From positions 310,001 to 374,000 of the forward strand of contig NZ_JAJGNJ010000001.1 of NCBI RefSeq assembly GCF_020781835.1: a stretch of 64,000 bases of DNA, written 5' to 3'. Positions within the stretch are counted from its first letter, which is position 1. The number at the start of each line of letters is the position of its first letter. The position numbers were made by a program, and so were the translations under genes. Positions 1 to 7,073 of this stretch are shown piece by piece. This DNA is from Microbacterium testaceum (lineage in GTDB: Bacteria > Actinomycetota > Actinomycetes > Actinomycetales > Microbacteriaceae). Below the pieces are notes generated by a model that searched no databases, was not told the DNA's origin, and worked only from the letters and a program-made list of their open reading frames with translations.

Positions 1-314
1 ACGCCGCCCGCCGCTTCACCTCGGTGGGTGAGCGCAAGAACATCACGCCCGCCGTCGTGGCGCTGCGCGCCCATGTGTTCGGCGTGCTCGACGCCGAAGT
101 CGCCCGTGTCCGCGCGCGCGGTGACGAGGGCGGGCAGACCGAGCAGGCGCTGCGGCACCTCGTCGGCGTGCTGCTGCACACACCGACCACACGCGCGCAC
201 GAGCTCGCCGAGACCGGCCGCGCCGACGAATACGTCTCGGCGCTGTCGGCCCTGTTCGGCATCGAGGTGTCGGATCCCGATACCCCCGCCGCGCGCATCG
301 CCGACGCGGGTTGA
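1..314 (+). CDS. hemA: Glutamyl-tRNA reductase, C-terminal part (5' truncated by window edge)
   Basis: Reading frame 3 is open from the window edge to a TGA at 312-314. The visible ~103 residues (FTSVGERKNITPAVVALRAH, then a GQTEQALRHLVGVLLHTPT segment) match the helical C-terminal dimerisation domain of glutamyl-tRNA reductase, which reduces Glu-tRNA to glutamate-1-semialdehyde in C5 haem biosynthesis. The catalytic and NADPH-binding domains lie outside the window. No other haem gene follows, so hemA is the last gene of its unit here. The family call is from memory of actinobacterial HemA C-termini and is fairly secure; the true start cannot be seen. Confidence 0.85.
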   Translation, partial: AARRFTSVGERKNITPAVVALRAHVFGVLDAEVARVRARGDEGGQTEQALRHLVGVLLHTPTTRAHELAETGRADEYVSALSALFGIEVSDPDTPAARIADAG

Positions 315-383
315 CCGCATCTCCGCCCCGTTCCCGTCCCTGCGCTCTCGCCGCCCCCGCGTGACCCGCGCGAGAATGAGGGC

Positions 384-956
384 ATGAGCCTGCGCATCAC
401 CGACGACCCGGCCGCCGACGACCTGCTCTCGACGAACCCCCTCGCGCTGCTGATCGGCATGCTGCTCGACCAGCAGGTGGCGATGGAGACCGCGTTCGCG
501 GGACCGCTGAAGATCCAGCAGCGCGTGGGAGCGATGGATGCCACGACCCTCGCGCACGAAGACCCCGAGGCCTTCGCGGCGGCGTTCTCGCAGACGCCGG
601 CGGTGCATCGCTTCCCCGGATCCATGGCGAAGCGCGTGCAGTCGCTGTGCGCCGCGATCGCGGAGGACTGGGGCGGGGATGCCGCCGAGCTCTGGACACG
701 GGACGACCCGGACGGCGCGACGGTTCTGAAGCGGCTGAAGGCTCTTCCCGGCTTCGGCGAGCAGAAGGCCAAGATCTTCCTGGCCCTGCTCGGCAAGCAG
801 TACGGCTACGACGGTGCGGGGTGGCGCGAGGCGTCGGCACCGTACGGCGAGGACGGCTCGTTCCGCTCGGTCGCCGACATCACGAGCCCGGAGTCGCTGG
901 CAAAGGTGCGCGAGTACAAGAAGGCCGCGAAAGCCGCCGGGAAAGCGGGCGGCTGA
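384..956 (+). CDS. HhH-GPD-type base-excision repair protein (TIGR03252-like)
   Basis: A 190-residue protein with an N-terminal helical part (NPLALLIGMLLDQQVAMETAF) and a helix-hairpin-helix segment (LPGFGEQKAKIFLALLGKQY) near residues 122-141. This matches a small actinobacterial family of HhH-GPD proteins related to DNA glycosylases, predicted to act on damaged bases; the substrate is unknown. It is shorter than Nth or MutY and has no iron-sulphur cysteine cluster. A GAGAAT hexamer (372-377) lies six bases before the ATG, the spacing of a leaderless promoter. The C-terminus is Lys/Ala-rich, consistent with nucleic-acid contact. It is a single-gene unit. Confidence 0.8.
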   Translation: MSLRITDDPAADDLLSTNPLALLIGMLLDQQVAMETAFAGPLKIQQRVGAMDATTLAHEDPEAFAAAFSQTPAVHRFPGSMAKRVQSLCAAIAEDWGGDAAELWTRDDPDGATVLKRLKALPGFGEQKAKIFLALLGKQYGYDGAGWREASAPYGEDGSFRSVADITSPESLAKVREYKKAAKAAGKAGG

Positions 957-1026
957 CCCCTCCTACACCATGTGAGTGAAAAAGGAGAGTTCTCTCATCT
1001 TTCTTTCGCGCCCCGAGAGCCGTGGT

Positions 1027-1032
1027 TAGGGT
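1027..1032 (+). promoter_or_regulatory. Candidate -10 box for the WXG100 substrate genes
   Basis: TAGGGT fits the TANNNT -10 pattern seen before many genes in this window. It lies about 47 bases before the GTG at 1079, so this transcript would have a leader with a ribosome site, unlike the leaderless genes. Promoter activity is inference. Confidence 0.45.
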
Positions 1033-1078
1033 TTCAGGGTTCGTTGCAGGTTTATTCGCGATCGAAGGGTGGGCTCTC

Positions 1079-1411
1079 GTGAAGTTCGCAATGGGTTCCG
1101 ACACGCTGGGTGTGCTGGGTAAGGCCACCTCGGGGTCGAGTGATGAGCTGTCACTGCTGGTGCGTCAGCTGTTCGAGGCGGCCGAGCCGCTCGAGGGACA
1201 GTTCCAGGGCGCGGGTCGTGCCGCGTTCGACCGCTTCAAGTCGCGCACCGACGCGATCTCGGCCGAGTTGAAGCTGGCCCTCGACGGCGTCTTGGGCGGT
1301 ATCTCGGGCATGGACCGTTCCTTCCAGGAGGGTGAGTCGTCCATGGTCGACCAGACCACGAGCCTCGAAGCCGGATCCTCGTTCGACGCCGCGCGCTTCG
1401 GTAGCCGCTGA
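1079..1411 (+). CDS. WXG100/ESAT-6-like type VII secretion substrate
   Basis: A 110-residue, mostly helical protein without cysteines or a signal peptide, the size and composition of T7SS substrates that form helical-hairpin dimers. In the hairpin turn, where WXG proteins have W-x-G, it reads F-Q-G (LEGQFQGAGRAAFDRFK), a common variant. The GTG start at 1079 is chosen because GAAGGGTGGG lies just upstream and the family begins here; an in-frame start at 1022 would add non-family residues. The next ESAT-6-like gene starts 20 bases downstream, suggesting a co-transcribed pair that could form a heterodimer. Secretion by the EccC machinery encoded from 7074 is inferred from context. Confidence 0.75.
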   Translation: MKFAMGSDTLGVLGKATSGSSDELSLLVRQLFEAAEPLEGQFQGAGRAAFDRFKSRTDAISAELKLALDGVLGGISGMDRSFQEGESSMVDQTTSLEAGSSFDAARFGSR

Positions 1412-1431
1412 GAATCGGAGAGGACTGACTC

Positions 1432-1743
1432 ATGGTGAACCAGGGAGACCGCCGCGACTACTCGATCGCGGCCTCGCAGAACGCCCAGGACAACTTCAAC
1501 CGCGTCGCCGCGCAGCTCGAGTCGTTGATCGACCAGCGCGACCGCGACGTGCAGGCCGCGATGGCCGACTACTCCGCCGACGGTGTGTCCGAGGACTACC
1601 GCGGCAAAGAAGTTCGCTGGAAGAACGCCGCCGCCGAGGTGCGGGGCATCATCCAGACCCTGCGCTCGTCGCTCGAGCGCAACGACGAGTCCGCCCAGAC
1701 CGCGCTGAGCAAGGCTCGCGCGGCCGTGGAGTCGATCGGCTGA
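1432..1743 (+). CDS. ESAT-6-like small helical protein (pore-forming ESAT-6 family type)
   Basis: A 103-residue protein, strongly helical and charged (QNAQDNFNRVAAQLESLIDQ near the N-terminus). It resembles the small proteins annotated as pore-forming ESAT-6 family that sit beside WXG100 genes in actinobacteria. No classical W-x-G is present; the central turn carries a Trp in the segment RGKEVRWKNAAAEVR. AGAGGACTGACTC upstream supplies a ribosome site. It follows the WXG100-like gene by 20 bases and a strong hairpin follows it, so the two form a compact bicistronic unit. Pore formation is only what the family name suggests; secretion partner and complex are not shown by sequence. Confidence 0.7.
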   Translation: MVNQGDRRDYSIAASQNAQDNFNRVAAQLESLIDQRDRDVQAAMADYSADGVSEDYRGKEVRWKNAAAEVRGIIQTLRSSLERNDESAQTALSKARAAVESIG

Positions 1744-1754
1744 CGATCGCCACA

Positions 1755-1785
1755 CGGTGCCGGACGCGATGAGCGTCCGGCACCG
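1755..1785 (+). terminator. Hairpin terminator after the ESAT-6-like pair
   Basis: A perfect 13-bp stem (CGGTGCCGGACGC with GCGTCCGGCACCG) encloses a GATGA loop 12 bases after the stop codon. There is no long T run, as is usual in high-GC actinobacteria. It separates the two small substrates from the toxin unit and probably reduces read-through, so the substrates may be made in excess. Confidence 0.65.
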
Positions 1786-1848
1786 ATGGTTCCGTGCGCG
1801 TGGGGTGTGCGTCGCGCGTGATCGTCGAGATATGAAGGGGTGCTGTCG

Positions 1849-2193
1849 ATGACGAGCTGGCGTATCGAGCCGTCCGGTGTGGTTGCCGTGCTGCAAGACG
1901 TCAACGTGGATGCCGAAGCCCTCGGCGCCGCGCTGAACACGCTCAGTCCCGCTCTCGAGGGAGCAGTGACCGCGACCCAGTCGGGAGCGATCTCCGAGGC
2001 GGTGCAGGCCTACTTCCAGCAGGAGGAGGGCCCGCGCATCCAAGGGATGAGCGCCCGCATCGGCGCGGCAGCGCAAGGCGTCGTGTCGGCCACCGAAGCC
2101 TACATCGCGGGTGACACCGAGATGGCGGCGAACGCCCAGACGGCGGCCGTCCACGCCGTGTACCCGCCTTCTCTTCCGCACGGGGTGATGTGA
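1849..2193 (+). CDS. Small T7SS-associated protein (DUF6507-like)
   Basis: A 114-residue Ala-rich helical protein starting MTSWRIEPSGVVAVLQDV, resembling from memory the DUF6507 family found with T7SS toxins in actinobacteria. GAAGGGG at 1834-1840 ends eight bases before the ATG at 1849, which rules out the in-frame GTG at 1840 because that codon overlaps the ribosome site. Its TGA shares a base with the ATG of the toxin (TGATG), so the two are translationally coupled. The size and coupling suggest a partner or chaperone that pairs with the N-terminal helical domain of the toxin, as WXG-like partners do for LXG toxins. This role is inference. Confidence 0.6.
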   Translation: MTSWRIEPSGVVAVLQDVNVDAEALGAALNTLSPALEGAVTATQSGAISEAVQAYFQQEEGPRIQGMSARIGAAAQGVVSATEAYIAGDTEMAANAQTAAVHAVYPPSLPHGVM

Positions 2194-4895
2194 TGCCGGA
2201 TCCGATCGACTACGAGGCCATTCCGGGTGCCGACATCAACCCGGATGCCATCGAAGAGAACGCTCGCACGATCAGCACCGTCTCGGGTCAGGTGTCCGAG
2301 CACGGCTCCAACGTGCACTTCAAGTGGCAGGGCATGGCCGGGGTGTACGAGGCCCCGGAGTCACCCACACTCCTGGGGTTGATGGCGCCGGTGTCGTCGC
2401 AGGCGACGCAGGTCAGCGACAACCTCGCCGAGGTGTCGGCCGCGCTCACGGCGTTCGCCGCTGATGTGCGTCCGATCAAGGCAGAGCTGGATTCGCTGCG
2501 CGCGCAGGCGAAAGCATTCGTGGACTCCGTGCAAGGCGGCGTGCAGGTGCGCGAGATCAACCCCGCGTGGACGGCCGCGCAGTCGCCCTACGGCGGCGCG
2601 ACCGCGACGCCGACCTATCAGGGTTCGTGGGGCTCGTCGACAACGACGTCATCGAGCGCTGCGACGCCGGAGATGTACCGCACGGTCACCAAGGAGTGGC
2701 ACGAGTCGCAGGAACACGTCGACCGCAACAACGAACTGCTGTCCGCGGTCAACGCTCAGCAGATCAAGCTGTGGGAAGCAGAGCGTGCATGCGCGAACCG
2801 CATCCGGGCGCTCTACGGAGCTGCACCGCTGCACGCTGCGACATCCGAGGACGACGCGCTGGGCTACGGCATCGCCGAGATCCCGGAGGGCACCGAGATG
2901 CCCTGGGGTGCTGAGGTCGAGCGCACCGAGGGGTGCGGTGAGGCGACGGCGAAGTTCGTCTTCAAGGATTTCCTGTGGGAGGGCATCGCCGTCGGCGGCA
3001 TCTGGGGCACCGTGCAGGGCCTCGGGACTCTCGTGCTCGGCTACAACCCCGAGACGGGTGACTTCTTCTCCGGCGACGCGTACGGGGCGGCGTGGGGCAA
3101 CCTCGGCATGCTGCTGTTCGCGGGCGCCGCGAACACCGGCGTGCTCGCCCCCATCTTCCAGACCGACTCCCTGATGCAGAACATGGGCATGGACGGCTTC
3201 CTTCCGCAGGAGGTGCGCGACTTCAAGGCGCAGGCCGATGAAGCCGCCATCAACACCGGCAAGGCGCTCATCGCGTGGGACAAGTGGCAGGACGACCCGG
3301 GCACCGCGCTCGGCGAGTCGGTCTTCAACGTCGGCACCGCGCTGATTCCCGTGGGCGGCGCGGCCGTGGCCGGTGTGAAGACCGCGTCGACGGCGGCATC
3401 CGTGGTGTCGAAGATGGCCAAGGTCGTGGACTTCGTCGATCCGGCGGCCCTCGCGATGAACGGCGCGATGCGCCTCGGCGGTGCGGGGCTGAACAGTCTC
3501 GACGGCATCATCGGTCGCCTCGGTTCGAACGCCACCGACGGCTTCCACCTCAACACCCCCGACATGCCGTTCGTCGCCGACGACGCGGCCTCGGCACTGC
3601 GCGCGCTCGACGACGCCGGGGTAGATCTCGACACCGTGACGGCGCGCGTCGAGGACGGCGTCCCCGTGTACGAGTTCCCGCCGACGGATGCCATCCCCTC
3701 GGGCCGCATCGAAATGCCCGCCGGATCTTTCGACGGCGTGGGCGGTGGCGACGTGCCCGTGCGCACGGACGCGGGGACGGATGCCGGTGTCACGGCACCC
3801 GTGCGCGAGCCCGATCTCATCGGCGCCGGTGGCGTCCGCGGCGAGACGGGTCCCGGTCCGGTGAACCCGATCGTCGAGGACGCCCCCGTCCGCACCGAGA
3901 CCGGTGGAGCGGGTGAGTCGACGGTCGTGCGCGACCCCTCGACGGAGACCGGCGGCGGCAGCAACCACGCGGGTGGTGAGGGCGGCGGTCACGGTGGCTC
4001 CGACACGGGCAACGGCGGTGGCCCGGGCCGCGGCGACGACGCCGGACGCGGCGACGCGGGCCGAGGCGACGACACGACCAACGTCGGCCGCGGCGACGGC
4101 GGGTCCGGAGACGACGGCGCGGGTGCGGATCGCGGGGACGACGGAGCCGCCCCCCGTGGACAAGACGGCCAGTCCGACCCGCACAGCACCACGAACGGCG
4201 GGGCAGCCGACACTCCGAACGTACCGCCCCACACCGGCCTCGACATGCCGCCTGCGCACACGGGCGCGGATGCACCTCCGCTTCCCCTCGACAAGCTCGA
4301 CGCGATCAACGACGAATTCCGGCTCCCCTCGGGAGCAGTCGACCCCGCGCGCATGGACGAATGGGCCATGCGGGTTTCCGACGCCTACCCCGCGCTCACT
4401 CCGGACCAGGCCAAGGCGATCTACTGGTACACCACGAACGAGGGCTACGACGCGATCAATCCGTACCTGCGAAACTACGGGGACGCGCCGCAGAACGTCG
4501 ACCTTCTGGAGAGCAGGATCGCAGACTTGACGCAGGGGCTCGCCAACCTTCCCGCGGAGGCAACGCCCGGGCACTACTTCTCCCGCGGAGTCACCATGAC
4601 CCAGAACCTCCTCGATCAGTTCGAGACAGGGCGGACGTGGAGCGACCCGTCATTCATGAGCACGACGACGGACCCGGGTGTCGCACGCGACTTCGCACTG
4701 CAGGCGCTGAGCAAGGGCGAGACACCGGGGATCATCACCATCGACGGCATTACGCCCTCGTCGGTCTCCCCGCTCTCGAGGTACGCCAACGAAGCCGAAT
4801 TGCTGTACCAGCGCAGCACAACCTTCGACGTCCTCAGCAAGTTCCAAGACGGCAACGGCATCTGGCATGTTCATCTGCGGGAGGTGCGTGAGTGA
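2193..4895 (+). CDS. Polymorphic toxin: WXG-like N-terminus, linker, C-terminal ADP-ribosyltransferase
   Basis: A 900-residue protein. Residues 1-115 are helical and resemble T7SS targeting domains. Residues ~250-330 and ~370-420 hold hydrophobic, Gly/Ala-rich stretches typical of pretoxin regions. Residues ~590-670 are a Gly/Asp/Arg-rich low-complexity linker. The C-terminal ~170 residues have the R-S-E signature of ART toxins: Arg798 in YFSRGV, Ser823 in FMSTTT, and Glu867-Ala-Glu869 in NEAELLYQ, with AIYWYTTNEGYDAINPYLR as the first helix. Such enzymes move ADP-ribose from NAD+ to a target protein; E-x-E usually indicates arginine as acceptor. All three key positions are intact, so activity is expected. 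The stop overlaps the next start (GTGA). Export by the downstream T7SS is inferred. Confidence 0.8.
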   Translation: MPDPIDYEAIPGADINPDAIEENARTISTVSGQVSEHGSNVHFKWQGMAGVYEAPESPTLLGLMAPVSSQATQVSDNLAEVSAALTAFAADVRPIKAELDSLRAQAKAFVDSVQGGVQVREINPAWTAAQSPYGGATATPTYQGSWGSSTTTSSSAATPEMYRTVTKEWHESQEHVDRNNELLSAVNAQQIKLWEAERACANRIRALYGAAPLHAATSEDDALGYGIAEIPEGTEMPWGAEVERTEGCGEATAKFVFKDFLWEGIAVGGIWGTVQGLGTLVLGYNPETGDFFSGDAYGAAWGNLGMLLFAGAANTGVLAPIFQTDSLMQNMGMDGFLPQEVRDFKAQADEAAINTGKALIAWDKWQDDPGTALGESVFNVGTALIPVGGAAVAGVKTASTAASVVSKMAKVVDFVDPAALAMNGAMRLGGAGLNSLDGIIGRLGSNATDGFHLNTPDMPFVADDAASALRALDDAGVDLDTVTARVEDGVPVYEFPPTDAIPSGRIEMPAGSFDGVGGGDVPVRTDAGTDAGVTAPVREPDLIGAGGVRGETGPGPVNPIVEDAPVRTETGGAGESTVVRDPSTETGGGSNHAGGEGGGHGGSDTGNGGGPGRGDDAGRGDAGRGDDTTNVGRGDGGSGDDGAGADRGDDGAAPRGQDGQSDPHSTTNGGAADTPNVPPHTGLDMPPAHTGADAPPLPLDKLDAINDEFRLPSGAVDPARMDEWAMRVSDAYPALTPDQAKAIYWYTTNEGYDAINPYLRNYGDAPQNVDLLESRIADLTQGLANLPAEATPGHYFSRGVTMTQNLLDQFETGRTWSDPSFMSTTTDPGVARDFALQALSKGETPGIITIDGITPSSVSPLSRYANEAELLYQRSTTFDVLSKFQDGNGIWHVHLREVRE

Positions 4896-5482
4896 CGGAT
4901 CCCGGTATCCCGAGCGAAGCGGAGCTCTGGGCACAGCTCGAACGGCACGTCGCGAAGACGCGGGGATCCGTCGGCATCGAAAAGATGCTGGGCGGCCGGT
5001 CCAACAACGCTCAGGGTCGATGGACGCGGGCGGCTGTGGACTTCCTGCAGTCCGTCGCCGCGGTGACTCAGGTGGAGAACCGTGGCGACGTGGAGTTCCG
5101 CATCGGCGGTGACGACGGTGTGGACGTCCTCATCGATATCTCCGAAGTCCAGGTGCGGAGCGAGGAAGGGCGCCTGTCCACCATCTTGTCGAGGTCGGCG
5201 GCCGCGGTCGTCCTCGGTGAATGGGCCCACACGAGGTGGGGCGACAGGTGGACCGCGACCCTGAATTCGTTGGTGGAGCCCCGGCGCGTCATCCACATCG
5301 ATGAAGGCGAATTCTTCCCCGGGCTCAAGCACGTCGCTCAGAACCCTTCGGGAACGGGCCCGTATCTCTCGGCCTCCTCCGACGCGATGGCCCGGCGCGG
5401 GGGACAAGCGGAAGACGTCGGCGACGACGGCGTCGCGCATGCTGTCCTGCAATTGATCGCACAGACGGAGACCCCACGATGA
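4892..5482 (+). CDS. Unrecognised protein, candidate immunity protein of the ART toxin
   Basis: A 196-residue acidic protein that I do not recognise. No signal peptide or membrane segment is visible, so it is probably cytoplasmic. It starts with a GTG overlapping the toxin stop and its own stop overlaps the next ATG, so it is translationally coupled on both sides. Being directly downstream of a toxin is the usual place for a cognate immunity gene. A GVDVLIDISEVQVRSEEGRL segment suggests a beta-rich core, followed by a possible helix (LSTILSRSAAAVVLGEW). The immunity role is by position only; it could instead be a chaperone or a detached module. Confidence 0.5.
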   Translation: MTDPGIPSEAELWAQLERHVAKTRGSVGIEKMLGGRSNNAQGRWTRAAVDFLQSVAAVTQVENRGDVEFRIGGDDGVDVLIDISEVQVRSEEGRLSTILSRSAAAVVLGEWAHTRWGDRWTATLNSLVEPRRVIHIDEGEFFPGLKHVAQNPSGTGPYLSASSDAMARRGGQAEDVGDDGVAHAVLQLIAQTETPR

Positions 5483-5934
5483 GTACCGCACCCGGTTTGG
5501 CCGACGCCCTCGGGGCGCTCCCGCGTTACCGCGGACTGTGTTGGAGGGGTTTCCCTCGGGAGATCACCGCACCGATCCCCCTCGATACGGTGCTCCCCGC
5601 GACACGCGACGTCCGACTTGCCACCGGCAATCTGGGCAGCGTCGGTGCGATTGTGATCGTGAGCGCGACTGGCCGGGACGTTGCTCCGCTCTCCGCGTTC
5701 CCGCAGGACGAAGAGATCGCCTTCCTGCCCGGCACGACACTGGTCCCCCTCGGTCCCCGGCACATCATCGACGGCATCCCCGTCCAGGTGATCGGGGAGT
5801 CCGTCCCGGCCTCCGACCTGGTGGTACCCACGGATGAAGTGCTGGAGGGAGCGATCCGGATCGCCCGGGGTCTGGGCCCGGTGGCCCTGGACCGAGCCAC
5901 CCGGTTCGGCTGGCGCCCTCAGGGCGATGTCTGA
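5479..5934 (+). CDS. Stand-alone ADP-ribosyltransferase-fold protein
   Basis: A 151-residue protein made up almost wholly of one ART-like domain. RYRGLCWRG (residues ~16-24) is the Arg motif, LPATRDVRLATGN fills the place of the S-T-S motif, and PQDEEIAFLPGT matches the E-x-E turn with Asp in the first position. The ATRDVRLAT and FLPGT wording recalls ART domains at the C-termini of actinobacterial polymorphic toxins. It lacks any secretion domain, so it is either a detached toxin tip (orphan cassette), an intracellular modifier, or an inactivated decoy binding the immunity site of the toxin. It overlaps both neighbours by a few bases. ART fold is fairly likely; the role is open. Confidence 0.6.
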   Translation: MSTAPGLADALGALPRYRGLCWRGFPREITAPIPLDTVLPATRDVRLATGNLGSVGAIVIVSATGRDVAPLSAFPQDEEIAFLPGTTLVPLGPRHIIDGIPVQVIGESVPASDLVVPTDEVLEGAIRIARGLGPVALDRATRFGWRPQGDV

Positions 5935-6412
5935 GATCCGACGACGCGATTTCGGCAGGGAGCAACAGGCGCGAGCTGCCGAAACGATCCGCGCCACGGG
6001 CACCTGGGTCCGAACGAGCGACGGGTGGTTCGCCTCGACATCGACGATGGCCCCCGGCGAACGAACGGCCGACGTCTTTCTCTACGACCGCGAGGGACTC
6101 GGCTATCGAGCCGTGCCGACAGCCGAGGTCGCACAGGTGGAGTACGTCGAAGCCGAGGGACTTTACGAAGGGCACTGGATCCCGCTGGTGTCCACCTGGA
6201 AGCAGGATGGAACCCGGGTGCACGGGCCCGTGCCGAGGTCGAGCGCCGACTACTCGGCCGTCCTCTACGTCTACAGCAGCCCGGACTGGCATGCGCTCGT
6301 GGCGTTGCCCCGTGCGGAGGTGCACGACGATCGCGGCGGCAACGGCGGTGTCTCGTTCCTGGTGCCGATGTCTGACCTCAGCGACTACCGGGAGAAGGTG
6401 ATCCTCCTGTGA
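5927..6412 (+). CDS. Unrecognised small protein in the toxin-immunity array
   Basis: A 161-residue soluble protein of unknown family. The ATG at 5927 is chosen because it overlaps the upstream stop by eight bases, in the coupled style of this operon; upstream in-frame codons would reach deep into the previous gene. It is rich in aromatic residues and short beta-like segments (DGWFASTS, HWIPLVSTWKQDG, SAVLYVYSSPDWHALVALP), as many immunity proteins are. It may be immunity for the preceding ART-fold protein, giving toxin-immunity-toxin-immunity order. Position is the only support for that role. Confidence 0.5.
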   Translation: MSEIRRRDFGREQQARAAETIRATGTWVRTSDGWFASTSTMAPGERTADVFLYDREGLGYRAVPTAEVAQVEYVEAEGLYEGHWIPLVSTWKQDGTRVHGPVPRSSADYSAVLYVYSSPDWHALVALPRAEVHDDRGGNGGVSFLVPMSDLSDYREKVILL

Positions 6413-6970
6413 TCGACCCCCGCAACGAGCGGGCACGCGCGCAGCAGCGCGACGAAACGCTCGTGACGATCCGCGCCGAAGGCCTCGGCGGATACCGCTG
6501 GTTCGAGGATGCGACCAACGCCACAGACATCGTCGCGATCCAGCGCACGGAGAGCGGCTGGGTGGTCTTCGCAACGGATGAGCGCGCCACCGTAGAGGGC
6601 CGCCGCGAGTTCACGGCGGAGGAGCCGGCGCTGGAGCACTTCCTCTCGCGCCTCCGCTCGAGCAACAGCGTCGCCGCGTGGCGCGAGAAGGTTCGCCGGG
6701 AGAACGCGCCCCGCTACTTCGTCCGTGAGTTGCGCGTCGACGGTCAGCTGATCCCCGCGCGCCTGTTCCGGCGACGTGAGACCGACCTGGGCCCCGTGGA
6801 CGAATTCCTCGTGGACGTTGACCGCTGGGGCCCCCGATACGCGCGGAGTCCTGGATCACGGCATCCGCTTTCCCCTGGATTCCGACCTCGAGGAGATCTC
6901 GGATGCCGCCGCGAGCGAGATCTCCGCGATGGTCGCGCGGCGCGAATACATCCCGCTGACCGGGCGGTAA
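6409..6970 (+). pseudogene. Frameshifted immunity-like gene
   Basis: The frame from GTG 6409 reads well for ~140 residues (GYRWFEDATNATDIVAIQ, GWVVFATDER, then an F-x-x-E-x-x-A-x-x-x-FL pattern typical of small immunity proteins) and then turns into Arg/Pro-rich non-native sequence. Frame +2 takes over with an acidic, natural-looking tail (TRGVLDHGIRFPLDSDLEEI onward) ending at TAA 6968-6970. Removing one C from CCCCC at 6831-6835, after GGGG, restores a single frame of about 186 residues. This is either a sequencing error in a homopolymer or a real inactivating mutation. The family is uncertain; an Imm59-like protein is one untested possibility. Its GTG overlaps the previous stop. Confidence 0.6.
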
Positions 6971-7044
6971 GCCGGTAATTCTGCCGTCCCGCGGGTTATT
7001 CACGCAAGGGAGGGCCCGAACGGGCGGCGCCATCGCGTCCCGCC

Positions 7045-7050
7045 TAGGGT
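7045..7050 (+). promoter_or_regulatory. Candidate -10 box of the T7SS machinery operon
   Basis: TAGGGT lies 23 bases before the ATG at 7074 with a strong GAGGGAGGGGG ribosome site between them. The next six starts all overlap the preceding stop, so this is the likely main promoter for the whole machinery operon. Confidence 0.5.
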
Positions 7051-7073
7051 GGAAGGTCGAGGGAGGGGGCCCG

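Noticed and set aside
1165..2181. Long minus-strand open frame opposite the WXG and small T7SS genes
   Set aside because: Arg/His-rich translation typical of antisense frames in high-GC DNA; plus-strand genes have family matches and ribosome sites.
2649..4574. 641-codon minus-strand frame opposite the toxin
   Set aside because: Mirror of the plus-strand codon bias; no domain, no ribosome site, and the toxin frame carries clear ART motifs.
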